This document shows positions 7,115 through 12,822 of a stretch of 12,822 nucleotides of DNA, piece by piece. Below the pieces are notes generated by a model that was given only the letters and a program-made list of their open reading frames with translations, searched no databases and was not told the origin of the DNA. Position 1 is the first letter of the stretch. Every line of letters starts with the position of its first letter. Source of the stretch: an uncultured Aquincola sp. (GTDB taxonomy: Bacteria > Pseudomonadota > Gammaproteobacteria > Burkholderiales > Burkholderiaceae); NCBI GenBank assembly GCA_937883885.1, contig CAKZXL010000171.1, positions 1 to 12,822 of the forward strand, written 5' to 3'. A program made the translations under genes and the position numbers.

Positions 7115-8017
7115 ATGTTTGAACTGATCCTGCGCGCCCCCGAATCGCTGGTCGAGACGGTGTCCGATGCGCTGATGCTGGAGCTGGACGCCTTGTCGGT
7201 GTCGGTGGAAGACGCCGATGCCGACAGCGAGGCCGAGCAGGCGCTGTTCGGCGAGCCCGGCATGCCAGCGCCCAAGGCGGGATGGCAGCGCTCCACGCTG
7301 CGCGCGCTGTTCCCGGAAGAAGCGGCTGCCACCGAAGCCGCCACGCTGTTGCTGGCCCAGGACTGGGCCGCCGACGTAGCGATGCAGGGCCTGCAGCCGG
7401 TGCCCGAGCAGGATTGGGTGCGCCTGACGCAATCGCAGTTCGCGCCGGTCGAGATCACGCCCAGCTTCTGGATCGTGCCCACCTGGCATGAGCCGCCGGC
7501 CGCCGCACAGCAGGTCATCCGGCTCGACCCGGGCCTGGCCTTCGGCACCGGCACCCACCCCACCACCCGCATGTGCCTGCGCTGGATCGCCACGCAGCCG
7601 GCCGAGCGCCGTGCCGGCTGGCAGCGCGTGCTGGACTACGGCTGCGGCTCGGGCATCCTGGCCATCGGCGCCGCGCTGCATGGCGGCCACGCCATCGACG
7701 CGGTCGACATCGACCCGGCGGCCGTCACCTCCACCCAGGCCAACGCCCAGGCCAACGGCGTTCAGCTCAACGCCGGCCTGCCCGAGCTGGCCAGCGGCGC
7801 CTATCCGCTGGTGCTGGCCAACATCCTGGCCACGCCGCTGAAGCTGCTGGCGCCGCTGCTGTGCGGCCATGTGGCGCCCGGCGGCGACCTTGTGCTGGCC
7901 GGCATCCTCGAACGCCAGGCCGACGAGCTCACGGCTGCGTACGCGCCCTGGTGCCAGCTGGCGGTGCACGACCGTGAAGACGGTTGGGTGTTGATGACGG
8001 CGCGCTTCACGTCATGA
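7115..8017 (+). CDS. prmA: Ribosomal protein L11 methyltransferase
   Basis: A 300-residue PrmA (E. coli 293). It trimethylates lysines and the N-terminus of ribosomal protein L11 using S-adenosylmethionine, in the cytoplasm. The N-terminal substrate-recognition domain (about residues 1-60, with an acidic segment SVEDADADSEAEQ) is followed by the linker DPGLAFGTGTHPTT (about 138-151). The SAM-binding motif I is LDYGCGSGILAIG (from residue 173), the acidic motif II is DAVDIDPAAV, and the family's NILA motif starts at Asn236. GGAGG at 7105-7109 is a strong ribosome-binding site for ATG 7115. The stop overlaps the start of the next gene by 4 bases. PrmA between accC and a zinc-ribbon/DUF3426 gene is a familiar betaproteobacterial order. 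Confidence 0.97.
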   Translation: MFELILRAPESLVETVSDALMLELDALSVSVEDADADSEAEQALFGEPGMPAPKAGWQRSTLRALFPEEAAATEAATLLLAQDWAADVAMQGLQPVPEQDWVRLTQSQFAPVEITPSFWIVPTWHEPPAAAQQVIRLDPGLAFGTGTHPTTRMCLRWIATQPAERRAGWQRVLDYGCGSGILAIGAALHGGHAIDAVDIDPAAVTSTQANAQANGVQLNAGLPELASGAYPLVLANILATPLKLLAPLLCGHVAPGGDLVLAGILERQADELTAAYAPWCQLAVHDREDGWVLMTARFTS

Positions 8018-9192
8018 GCCTGGCCACCCGCTGCGCGCAGTGCGGCACCGTGTTCCGCGTGGTCGAAGACCAGCTGAAGGTGTCCGAGGGCTGGGTGCGC
8101 TGCGGCCGCTGCGAAGCGGTGTTCAACGCGCTGGAATCGCTGTTCGACCTGGAGCAGGAGGCGCCCCCGCCCTGGCCCGGTGGTGCGGAAGCTGAAGGCC
8201 CGCAGGGCCCCGCTGGCGCCACGATCTCGCCGCCGCACGAACCCGCGGCGCCGCCGATGGCCGCCCGCAGCAGCCACCCGCTGGGCCCGCTGGAACCACC
8301 GCCGTTCGAACCCTCCGACCTGCCGGACGAAGACCAGCCCGCTTCGGCCCGGCTGGACCACCGGCCGCTGCTGCACGAGCCTGACGACGCTGCGTATGCC
8401 GCCGGCTTTGGCAGCACCTACCGCGACGCTCGACCGCCGGCCGATGCGCCGGCAGCCCGCGAGCCGGAGCGCCCGCGCTTCGAGCCCACACAGGCCCCGC
8501 TGGACGACGATCTGGACGACGACGAGCCGCGGCTGTATGGCCGCTCCTCGCCACTGCCCATGCGTGAATCGCCGCCCGACCTGTCGGCGCCGGCCCGGCC
8601 CGCTGCTGCCCCCGCCGCAGCGGCGATGGCAGCGCCCGCTGCCGTGCCCGAATTCATGCGCCGCACACCGCCGGTGGCCGGCAAGGCGGCACGCCGGGCC
8701 GCCCCTGCCACGGCCTGGCAGCGGCCGGGCGTGCGCACCGCCCTGGCGGTGGTCTGCGTACTGCTGGCCCTGCTGCTGCTGGCCCAGGTGGCCCTGCGCT
8801 GGCGCGACGTGCTGGCCGCCCGCTGGCCTGAGTCGGCGCCCGTGCTGCGCGGCCTGTGTGCCGTGGCCGGCTGCGAGGTGGAGCCGATGCGCCGGGTGGA
8901 CAGCCTGGCCGTGGACAGCAGCGGCCTGGTGAAGCTGGAAGGCAGCACCGACCAGTACGAGTTCACCGCCACGCTGCGCAACAACGACCGGGTGCCGGTG
9001 ATGCTGCCTTCGCTGGAGCTGACGCTGACCGATGCGCAGGGCCAGGTGGTCTCGCGCAAGGTGCTCAGCGCCGCCGGCCTGGGCGCCAGGGGCAGCACCA
9101 TCGCCCCGGGCGCCACGCTGCCGCTGCAGGGCGTGCTGGCGGGCGGCGACCGCAAGATCACCGGCTACAGCGCCGAGATCTTCTACCCCTGA
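8014..9192 (+). CDS. Zinc-ribbon (MJ0042-type) and DUF3426 membrane protein
   Basis: A 392-residue protein of unknown role. An N-terminal zinc ribbon has Cys7/Cys10 and Cys30/Cys33 (TRCAQCGTVF...WVRCGRCEAVF), the MJ0042-type pattern. A long Pro/Ala/Asp-rich, probably disordered linker covers about residues 45-238. One transmembrane segment lies at about 243-261 (ALAVVCVLLALLLLAQVAL). A C-terminal DUF3426-type domain follows (about 275-392: CAVAGCEVEPMRRVDSLAVDSSGL, EFTATLRNND, LELTLTDAQGQVVSRKV). The topology suggests a cytoplasmic zinc ribbon and a periplasmic beta-rich domain. ATG 8014 overlaps the prmA stop (ATGA); an upstream in-frame start at 7984 was rejected because it lies inside prmA. 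Family members sit beside prmA in many beta- and gammaproteobacteria, but no biochemical function is known to me. Confidence 0.9.
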   Translation: MSLATRCAQCGTVFRVVEDQLKVSEGWVRCGRCEAVFNALESLFDLEQEAPPPWPGGAEAEGPQGPAGATISPPHEPAAPPMAARSSHPLGPLEPPPFEPSDLPDEDQPASARLDHRPLLHEPDDAAYAAGFGSTYRDARPPADAPAAREPERPRFEPTQAPLDDDLDDDEPRLYGRSSPLPMRESPPDLSAPARPAAAPAAAAMAAPAAVPEFMRRTPPVAGKAARRAAPATAWQRPGVRTALAVVCVLLALLLLAQVALRWRDVLAARWPESAPVLRGLCAVAGCEVEPMRRVDSLAVDSSGLVKLEGSTDQYEFTATLRNNDRVPVMLPSLELTLTDAQGQVVSRKVLSAAGLGARGSTIAPGATLPLQGVLAGGDRKITGYSAEIFYP

Positions 9193-9223
9193 TCCTTTTC
9201 GTTCCCTTCTTCAGGAGCCACCC

Positions 9224-10129
9224 ATGGCCGCCCTCATCTGCGGATCGCTCGCGTTCGACACGATCACCAACTTCCCGGGCCGCTTTGCGCAGCAGATCCT
9301 GCCCGAGCAGGTGCACATCCTGAACGTGTCCTTCCTGGTGCCCACGCTGCGCCGCGAGTTCGGCGGCTGCGCCGGCAACATCGGCTACACGCTGCAGGCG
9401 CTGGGCGGCAATGCGGTGGTCATGGCCACCGTAGGCAGCGACGGCGCCGACTACGTGGCGCGCCTGCAGGGCCTGGGCATCGACACCTCCTGCGTGCGCA
9501 CCGTGGCCGACAGCTACACCGCGCAAGGCATGTGCATCACCGATGCCGACAACAACCAGATCTGGGCCTTCCATCCGGGCGCGATGAGCATGGCGCACCT
9601 GACCGAGGTGCCCGCGCGTGAAGACCTGAAGGTGGGCATCATCGCGCCCGATGGCCGCGACGCGATGCTGCTGCATGCGCAGCAGATGTATGCGGCGGGC
9701 ATCCCCTTCGTGTTCGACCCGGGCCAGGGCCTGCCGATGTTCGACGGCGCCGAGCTGCGTCGCTTCGTGGAGCAGGCCACCTGGGTGACGGTCAACGACT
9801 ATGAAGCCCGCATGCTGTGCGAACGCATGGGCACAGACATCGAGGCGCTGTCACGCTCGCATCTGAAGGGCGTGATCGTGACCCTGGCCGACCAGGGCTG
9901 CGAGGTGTGGCAGGACGGCCAGCGCACGCTGGTGGCGGGCGTCAAGGCCAGCGACGTGCTCGACCCCACCGGCTGCGGCGACGCCTTCCGGGGCGGCCTG
10001 CTGTACGGCCTGGAACGCGGCTGGGACCTGCCCCGCTGCGCCGCGCTGGGCAACCGCCTGGGTGCCCTCAAGATCGGCAGCCGCGGCGGCCAGAACCACC
10101 AGATCGACCCGGCGATCGCGGACGCCTGA
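9224..10129 (+). CDS. PfkB-family kinase, adenosine kinase-like
   Basis: A 301-residue ribokinase/PfkB-fold kinase. Visible are the N-terminal GSLAFDTITNFPGRF, the substrate-side glycine motif GGCAGNIGYTLQALGG, VTVNDYEARML in the middle, and the C-terminal PfkB signature DPTGCGDAFRGG with the catalytic base Asp253. The N-terminal half (PGRF...LPE...SFLV...GG.AGN) and DPTG.GDAFR match my memory of mycobacterial adenosine kinase (Rv2202c type) better than sugar kinases, so ATP-dependent phosphorylation of adenosine to AMP (purine salvage) is the best guess; a sugar or nucleoside substrate cannot be excluded. The residue between the glycines of the anion hole is Cys251, usually Ala (Val in the mycobacterial enzyme). 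ATG 9224 has AGGAG at 9213-9217 and lies 31 bases after the DUF3426 gene. Confidence 0.88.
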   Translation: MAALICGSLAFDTITNFPGRFAQQILPEQVHILNVSFLVPTLRREFGGCAGNIGYTLQALGGNAVVMATVGSDGADYVARLQGLGIDTSCVRTVADSYTAQGMCITDADNNQIWAFHPGAMSMAHLTEVPAREDLKVGIIAPDGRDAMLLHAQQMYAAGIPFVFDPGQGLPMFDGAELRRFVEQATWVTVNDYEARMLCERMGTDIEALSRSHLKGVIVTLADQGCEVWQDGQRTLVAGVKASDVLDPTGCGDAFRGGLLYGLERGWDLPRCAALGNRLGALKIGSRGGQNHQIDPAIADA

Positions 10130-10152
10130 TCGGGCGCTGATCGGGCAAAGAA

Positions 10153-10175
10153 AAGCCCGGCGCTGGGCCGGGCTT
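10153..10175. terminator. Bidirectional intrinsic terminator between convergent genes
   Basis: A perfect 9-bp stem, AAGCCCGGC (10153-10161) and GCCGGGCTT (10167-10175), with a 5-base loop GCTGG. On the minus strand the stem is followed by TTTTCTTT (complement of AAAGAAAA, 10147-10154), a good U-tract for ending the H1-like gene. On the plus strand it is followed only by a weak TTCACAT, so it should act less well for the kinase gene. Its place in the gap between two convergent genes supports the call. Confidence 0.85.
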
Positions 10176-10223
10176 CACATCGCTGCAGCAGGACCACCTG
10201 GCGGTGGTCTCAGCTGCGCACGA

Positions 10224-10727
10224 TCAGGGCTTGTTGCCGGTCGGGAAGGGCCAGGCCGCAGCCGGGCTCAGGGCCGTCTTTGCCGCAGGGGCAGCAGGGG
10301 CACTGGGGGTCGGCGCCTTCTTCGCAGCCTTCTTGCCAGCCGCCTTCTTGGCGGGCGCAGCGGCAGCCTTCTTGGCCGGCGCAGCGGCCTTCTTGGCAGC
10401 AGCCTTCTTAGCCGGGGCAGCGGCCTTCTTGGCGGGCGCCGCAGCCTTCTTGGCCGGTGCAGCAGCCTTCTTCGCCGGAGCCGCCGCCTTCTTGGCCGGT
10501 GCTGCCTTCTTCGCCGGAGCGGCCTTCTTCGCGGGCGCCGCCTTCTTGGCCGGTGCCGCCTTCTTGGCCGCAGCCTTCTTCGCCGGTGCAGCCGCCTTCT
10601 TGGCCGGTGCAGCCTTCTTCGCCGGAGCGGCGGCCTTCTTGGCCGGGGCCGCCTTCTTCGCGGGGGCCGCGGCCTTCTTCGCCGGTGCCGCCTTCTTGGC
10701 CGGTGCGGCCTTCTTCGCAGTTGCCAT
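10224..10727 (-). CDS. Histone H1-like AlaLys-rich DNA-binding protein
   Basis: A 167-residue, strongly basic, low-complexity protein composed almost entirely of Ala, Lys and Pro. After MATAKKAA it has 17 PAKK units spaced 6-12 residues apart (residues about 9-130), then GKKAAKKAPTPSAP and a non-repetitive tail ending AAAWPFPTGNKP. Such H1-like (HC2/BpH1-type) proteins bind DNA non-specifically through their lysines and compact the nucleoid; the tail looks conserved in Burkholderiales as I recall. ATG at 10727 has a strong AAGGAG (plus-strand 10734-10739) six bases upstream. A longer frame from 10790 adds 21 residues without a ribosome-binding site and was rejected. The repeat makes copy-number change likely between strains and assembly errors possible. 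The large antisense plus-strand frame (10204-10989) is its shadow. It is transcribed toward the shared terminator. Confidence 0.93.
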   Translation of the reverse strand: MATAKKAAPAKKAAPAKKAAAPAKKAAPAKKAAAPAKKAAPAKKAAAPAKKAAAKKAAPAKKAAPAKKAAPAKKAAPAKKAAAPAKKAAAPAKKAAAPAKKAAAPAKKAAAKKAAAPAKKAAAAPAKKAAGKKAAKKAPTPSAPAAPAAKTALSPAAAWPFPTGNKP

Positions 10728-10948
10728 TTCAATCTCCTTGATCAAGTTGCAAACAGCACCCTGCTGCTCGAGTACAGCAAGGTGGCCCACCGTCCGCGGT
10801 CTTCCGGCTTGCGCCGGCTGCCTCGGTACGGTGAACGGGGTGGCGGTCCGGGAGCCCGGCTTCTATGGCCGTGCTTCTCGTGCCGCGGATCTTGATCTCT
10901 TCACACCAGGGAACTGTCTGCTGCCGATCGGGGGATCGAAGCGCGCGT
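10728..10948 (-). other. Intergenic region nrdB to H1-like gene
   Basis: A 221-base gap on the minus-strand side between the nrdB stop and the H1-like gene. It contains the AAGGAG ribosome-binding site for the latter (10734-10739) and two small GC stems: CCGGC-TTGC-GCCGG at 10804-10817 and CCGG-GAGC-CCGG at 10848-10859. Neither is followed by a T-run, so neither is a convincing nrdB terminator. I could not pick out a good sigma-70 promoter, though the strong stand-alone ribosome-binding site and the gap size suggest the H1-like gene has its own. No open frame here looks like a gene. Confidence 0.6.
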
Positions 10949-12175
10949 TCAGTCCCAGCTCAATGCGCCACCGGATTGGTACTCGATGACGCGGGTTTCG
11001 AAAAAGTTGCGCTCCTTCTTCAGGTCGATCATCTCGCTCATCCAGGGGAACGGGTTTTCCTCGTTCGGGAAGAGCGGGTCGAGGCCGATCTGCACCGCGC
11101 GCCGGTTGGCGATGTAGCGCAGGTAGCCCTTGAACATGGACGCGTTCAGACCCAGCACGCCGCGCGGCATGGTGTCTTCGGCATAGCGGTATTCGAGGTC
11201 GACGGCCTTGAGGAACAGCGCCGTGATCTCGGCCTTGAACTCCGCCGTCCACAGGTGCGGGTTCTCGTTCTTGAGCTGGTTGATCAGGTCGATGCCGAAG
11301 TTGCAGTGCATCGACTCGTCGCGCAGGATGTACTGGTACTGCTCGGCCGCGCCCGTCATCTTGTTCTGCCGACCCAGCGCCAGGATCTGCGTGAAGCCGA
11401 CGTAGAAGAACAGGCCTTCCATCAGGCAGGCGAAGACGATCAGGCTCTTGAGCAGCGTCTGGTCGTTCTCGGGCGTGCCGGTCTGGAAGTTGGGGTCCAT
11501 GATCGCGTCGATGTACGGGATCAGGAACTCGTCCTTGTCGCGGATCGACGGCACCTCGTTGTAGGCGTTGAAGATCTCGCTCTCGTCCAGGCCCAGCGAC
11601 TCGACGATGTACTGGTACGCGTGGGTGTGGATCGCTTCTTCGAAGGCCTGGCGCAGCAGGAACTGCCGGCACTCGGGCGCCGTGATGTGGCGGTAGGTGC
11701 CCAGCACGATGTTGTTGGCCGCCAGCGAATCAGCCGTGACGAAGAAGCCGAGGTTGCGCTTGATGATGCGGCGCTCGTCGTCCGTCAGGCCGTTGGGGTC
11801 CTTCCAGGTCGCGATGTCGCGCGACATGTTCACCTCTTGCGGCATCCAGTGATTGGCACAGGTGGCGAGGTACTTCTCCCAAGCCCACTTGTACTTGAAC
11901 GGGACGAGCTGGTTGACATCCGTCTGGCCATTGATGATGCGCTTGTCGGCCACGTTGACGCGGCGCGTGCTGTGTGCAGCAGCGGCGGCAATCGATGTGC
12001 CTGCGACAGGGGCAGCAGCCTTGGATGCAACGGGGGCTGAAGGCGTGAACGCGGCGGTTTGCAGAGCCGACGAGGCCATCGCTGCGCGGGGTGCTTGGAC
12101 CATCGCGTCAACAGGTTGTGCAGCTCTTTCAGGAGCCTTGGCTTCGAGCGGCTTGTCGTCTTCCCAGACCAGCAT
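10949..12175 (-). CDS. nrdB: Class I ribonucleoside-diphosphate reductase, beta (radical) subunit
   Basis: A 408-residue NrdB, which holds the dimetal site and the tyrosyl radical that starts ribonucleotide reduction in NrdA. Aligned by spacing to E. coli R2, the metal ligands are Asp149, Glu180, His183, Glu253, Glu287 and His290, and the radical tyrosine is Tyr187 (EAIHTHAY). The intervals (31, 3, 4, 34, 3) are those of E. coli Asp84/Glu115/His118/Tyr122 and Glu204/Glu238/His241. Because Tyr187 is present it is not a tyrosine-less (class Ic) form. An N-terminal Ala/Pro-rich extension of about 70 residues precedes the core, which begins around [23 protein letters not shown] 12175 has GAGGA at plus-strand 12185-12189, nine bases upstream. 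Order nrdA-nrdB with a 122-base spacer. Activity needs NrdA and cytoplasmic NDPs. Confidence 0.97.
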   Translation of the reverse strand: MLVWEDDKPLEAKAPERAAQPVDAMVQAPRAAMASSALQTAAFTPSAPVASKAAAPVAGTSIAAAAAHSTRRVNVADKRIINGQTDVNQLVPFKYKWAWEKYLATCANHWMPQEVNMSRDIATWKDPNGLTDDERRIIKRNLGFFVTADSLAANNIVLGTYRHITAPECRQFLLRQAFEEAIHTHAYQYIVESLGLDESEIFNAYNEVPSIRDKDEFLIPYIDAIMDPNFQTGTPENDQTLLKSLIVFACLMEGLFFYVGFTQILALGRQNKMTGAAEQYQYILRDESMHCNFGIDLINQLKNENPHLWTAEFKAEITALFLKAVDLEYRYAEDTMPRGVLGLNASMFKGYLRYIANRRAVQIGLDPLFPNEENPFPWMSEMIDLKKERNFFETRVIEYQSGGALSWD

Positions 12176-12199
12176 GTATGTACATCCTCAGGTGTTGAA

Positions 12200-12228
12200 A
12201 TTATCGGAGTGTTGTGTTCAAACACCAA
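12200..12228 (-). promoter_or_regulatory. Candidate internal promoter for nrdB with inverted repeat
   Basis: On the minus strand, TTGGTG (12228-12223) and GATAAT (12205-12200; five of six matches to the -10 consensus) are separated by exactly 17 bases. The -35 match is poor (three of six). The inverted repeat GTGTT-TG-AACAC at 12214-12225 covers the -35 end and the spacer and could be an operator. It would give a leader of about 20 bases before nrdB. Confidence 0.3.
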
Positions 12229-12245
12229 GCACTTATTGACATCAA

Positions 12246-12285
12246 TGCGATGTCGATGTTGCCGCTTCGCATCGACAACATCGCA
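12246..12285 (-). promoter_or_regulatory. Bulged hairpin in the nrdA-nrdB spacer
   Basis: A 7-bp stem (12246-12252 with 12279-12285) and a 6-bp stem (12253-12258 with 12270-12275) are joined by a 3-base bulge (12276-12278), with an 11-base loop. It starts 13 bases after the nrdA stop in the direction of transcription. No T-run follows, so it is not a clear terminator; it might set the ratio of nrdA to nrdB message or protect the nrdA 3' end. Confidence 0.5.
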
Positions 12286-12297
12286 TCGCTCACACCC

Positions 12298-12822
12298 TCA
12301 CTGACAGGCTTCGCAGCCCGGGTCGTCGATGGCGCAGAACTTGATGTCGGTGGCCGGCTCTGAAGCCGCTTGGGCACGTGCCTGCGCAGCCGCTGCATCG
12401 ATGGCGGACATGCCACCGCTGCCGGCTTGCGAGCCCGAGCTCACGGCGTTCATCGCACCGGCCTTGACCGTCGACTTCTCTGCATGGGTGGCGCCCATGG
12501 TGCGCAGGTAGTAGGTCGTCTTGAGGCCACGGATCCACGCGAGCTTGTAGGTCTCGTCGAGCTTCTTGCCCGAAGCACCGGCCATGTAGATGTTCAGGCT
12601 CTGCGCCTGGTCGATCCACTTCTGGCGGCGTGCAGCAGCTTCGACCAGCCATTGCGTCTCGACCTCGAAGGCGGTGGCGTACAGCTGCTTCAAGTCTTCA
12701 GGCACGCGGTCGATGCGGCGCAGCGAACCATCGAAGTGCTTGAGGTCCATCACCATCACGTCGTCCCACAGGCCGAGCTTCTTCAGGTCACGCACGAGGT
12801 ACTCGTTGATGACGGTGAACTC
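12298..12822 (-). CDS. nrdA: Class I ribonucleoside-diphosphate reductase, alpha subunit, C-terminal part (5' end outside window)
   Basis: The last 174 residues of NrdA, the catalytic subunit that reduces ribonucleoside diphosphates. The frame is open to the window edge ([21 protein letters not shown]...), so the GTG at 12795 is internal. Visible features are the C-terminal catalytic-domain blocks ([49 protein letters not shown]) with the tyrosine pair at 12508-12513 that relays the radical (E. coli Tyr730/Tyr731). An Ala/Ser/Gly-rich flexible linker of about 45 residues leads to the tail DPGCEACQ, whose two cysteines (C-x2-C) re-reduce the active-site disulfide and exchange with thioredoxin or glutaredoxin. 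E. coli has a C-x4-C tail. nrdB follows after 122 bases. Confidence 0.96.
   Translation of the reverse strand, partial: EFTVINEYLVRDLKKLGLWDDVMVMDLKHFDGSLRRIDRVPEDLKQLYATAFEVETQWLVEAAARRQKWIDQAQSLNIYMAGASGKKLDETYKLAWIRGLKTTYYLRTMGATHAEKSTVKAGAMNAVSSGSQAGSGGMSAIDAAAAQARAQAASEPATDIKFCAIDDPGCEACQ

Larger units (their letters stand above)
12176..12297 (-). other. nrdA-nrdB intergenic spacer
   Basis: The 122 bases between the nrdA stop and the nrdB start on the minus strand are less GC-rich than the flanking genes and hold no gene. They contain, in transcription order, a long bulged hairpin (12246-12285), a candidate promoter (12200-12228) overlapping a GTGTT-TG-AACAC inverted repeat, and the nrdB ribosome-binding site. 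I see no NrdR box here; the main nrd promoter is expected upstream of nrdA, outside the window. Confidence 0.6.

Noticed and set aside
6864..7127. Short frame reading through both 76-base repeats with a duplicated peptide
   Set aside because: The peptide duplication only reflects the DNA repeat; the frame overlaps the accC 3' end and the prmA start in another frame and has no ribosome-binding site.
10204..10989. Long plus-strand frame with Ala/Phe-rich repeats (FFAGAAAFLAG pattern) opposite the H1-like gene
   Set aside because: It is the exact antisense of the PAKKAA repeat; the minus-strand frame has a strong ribosome-binding site and a known protein type.

Overview
The window reads as ordinary chromosomal DNA of a high-GC betaproteobacterium, most likely order Burkholderiales (Leptothrix/Rubrivivax/Comamonadaceae-like). 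The evidence is the gene set and order, the family-specific look of the proteins (AlaLys-rich H1-like nucleoid protein, zinc-ribbon/DUF3426 protein after prmA, Ala/Pro-extended NrdB, MtgA with an extra linker) and a GC-rich double-hairpin intergenic repeat of a kind I recall from this order. I see no phage, transposase, integrase, CRISPR array, tRNA or rRNA.

Layout. Positions 1-4863 (+) hold a tightly packed, partly overlapping cluster: the 3' part of an RNase II/RNB-family exoribonuclease, a TonB-like protein, shikimate dehydrogenase (aroE), monofunctional peptidoglycan glycosyltransferase (mtgA), a conserved-looking protein of unknown function and a TlpA/ResA-type thioredoxin. tonB/aroE, aroE/mtgA and unknown/tlpA overlap by 4 bases (ATGA). 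A 243-base gap (4864-5106) with a candidate promoter separates this from accB-accC (biotin carrier protein and biotin carboxylase of acetyl-CoA carboxylase). Downstream are a tandem pair of 76-base hairpin repeats, then prmA, a zinc-ribbon/DUF3426 membrane protein overlapping it by 4 bases, and a PfkB-family kinase resembling mycobacterial adenosine kinase. A 9-bp-stem terminator lies between this kinase and the convergent minus-strand block.

Minus strand, right to left: the C-terminus of nrdA (cut by the window edge), an intergenic hairpin with a candidate promoter, nrdB (class I ribonucleotide reductase radical subunit with all metal ligands and the radical tyrosine), a 221-base gap, and a histone H1-like AlaLys-rich DNA-binding protein ending at the shared terminator.

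Together the genes serve housekeeping: RNA turnover, aromatic amino-acid and cell-wall precursors, fatty-acid synthesis, ribosomal protein methylation, purine salvage, deoxynucleotide supply and nucleoid structure. I found no convincing new defence or mobile system. The parts most worth a second look are the duplicated hairpin repeat between accC and prmA, the structured nrdA-nrdB spacer, the absence of aroQ before accB, and the unassigned gene at 3716-4342.
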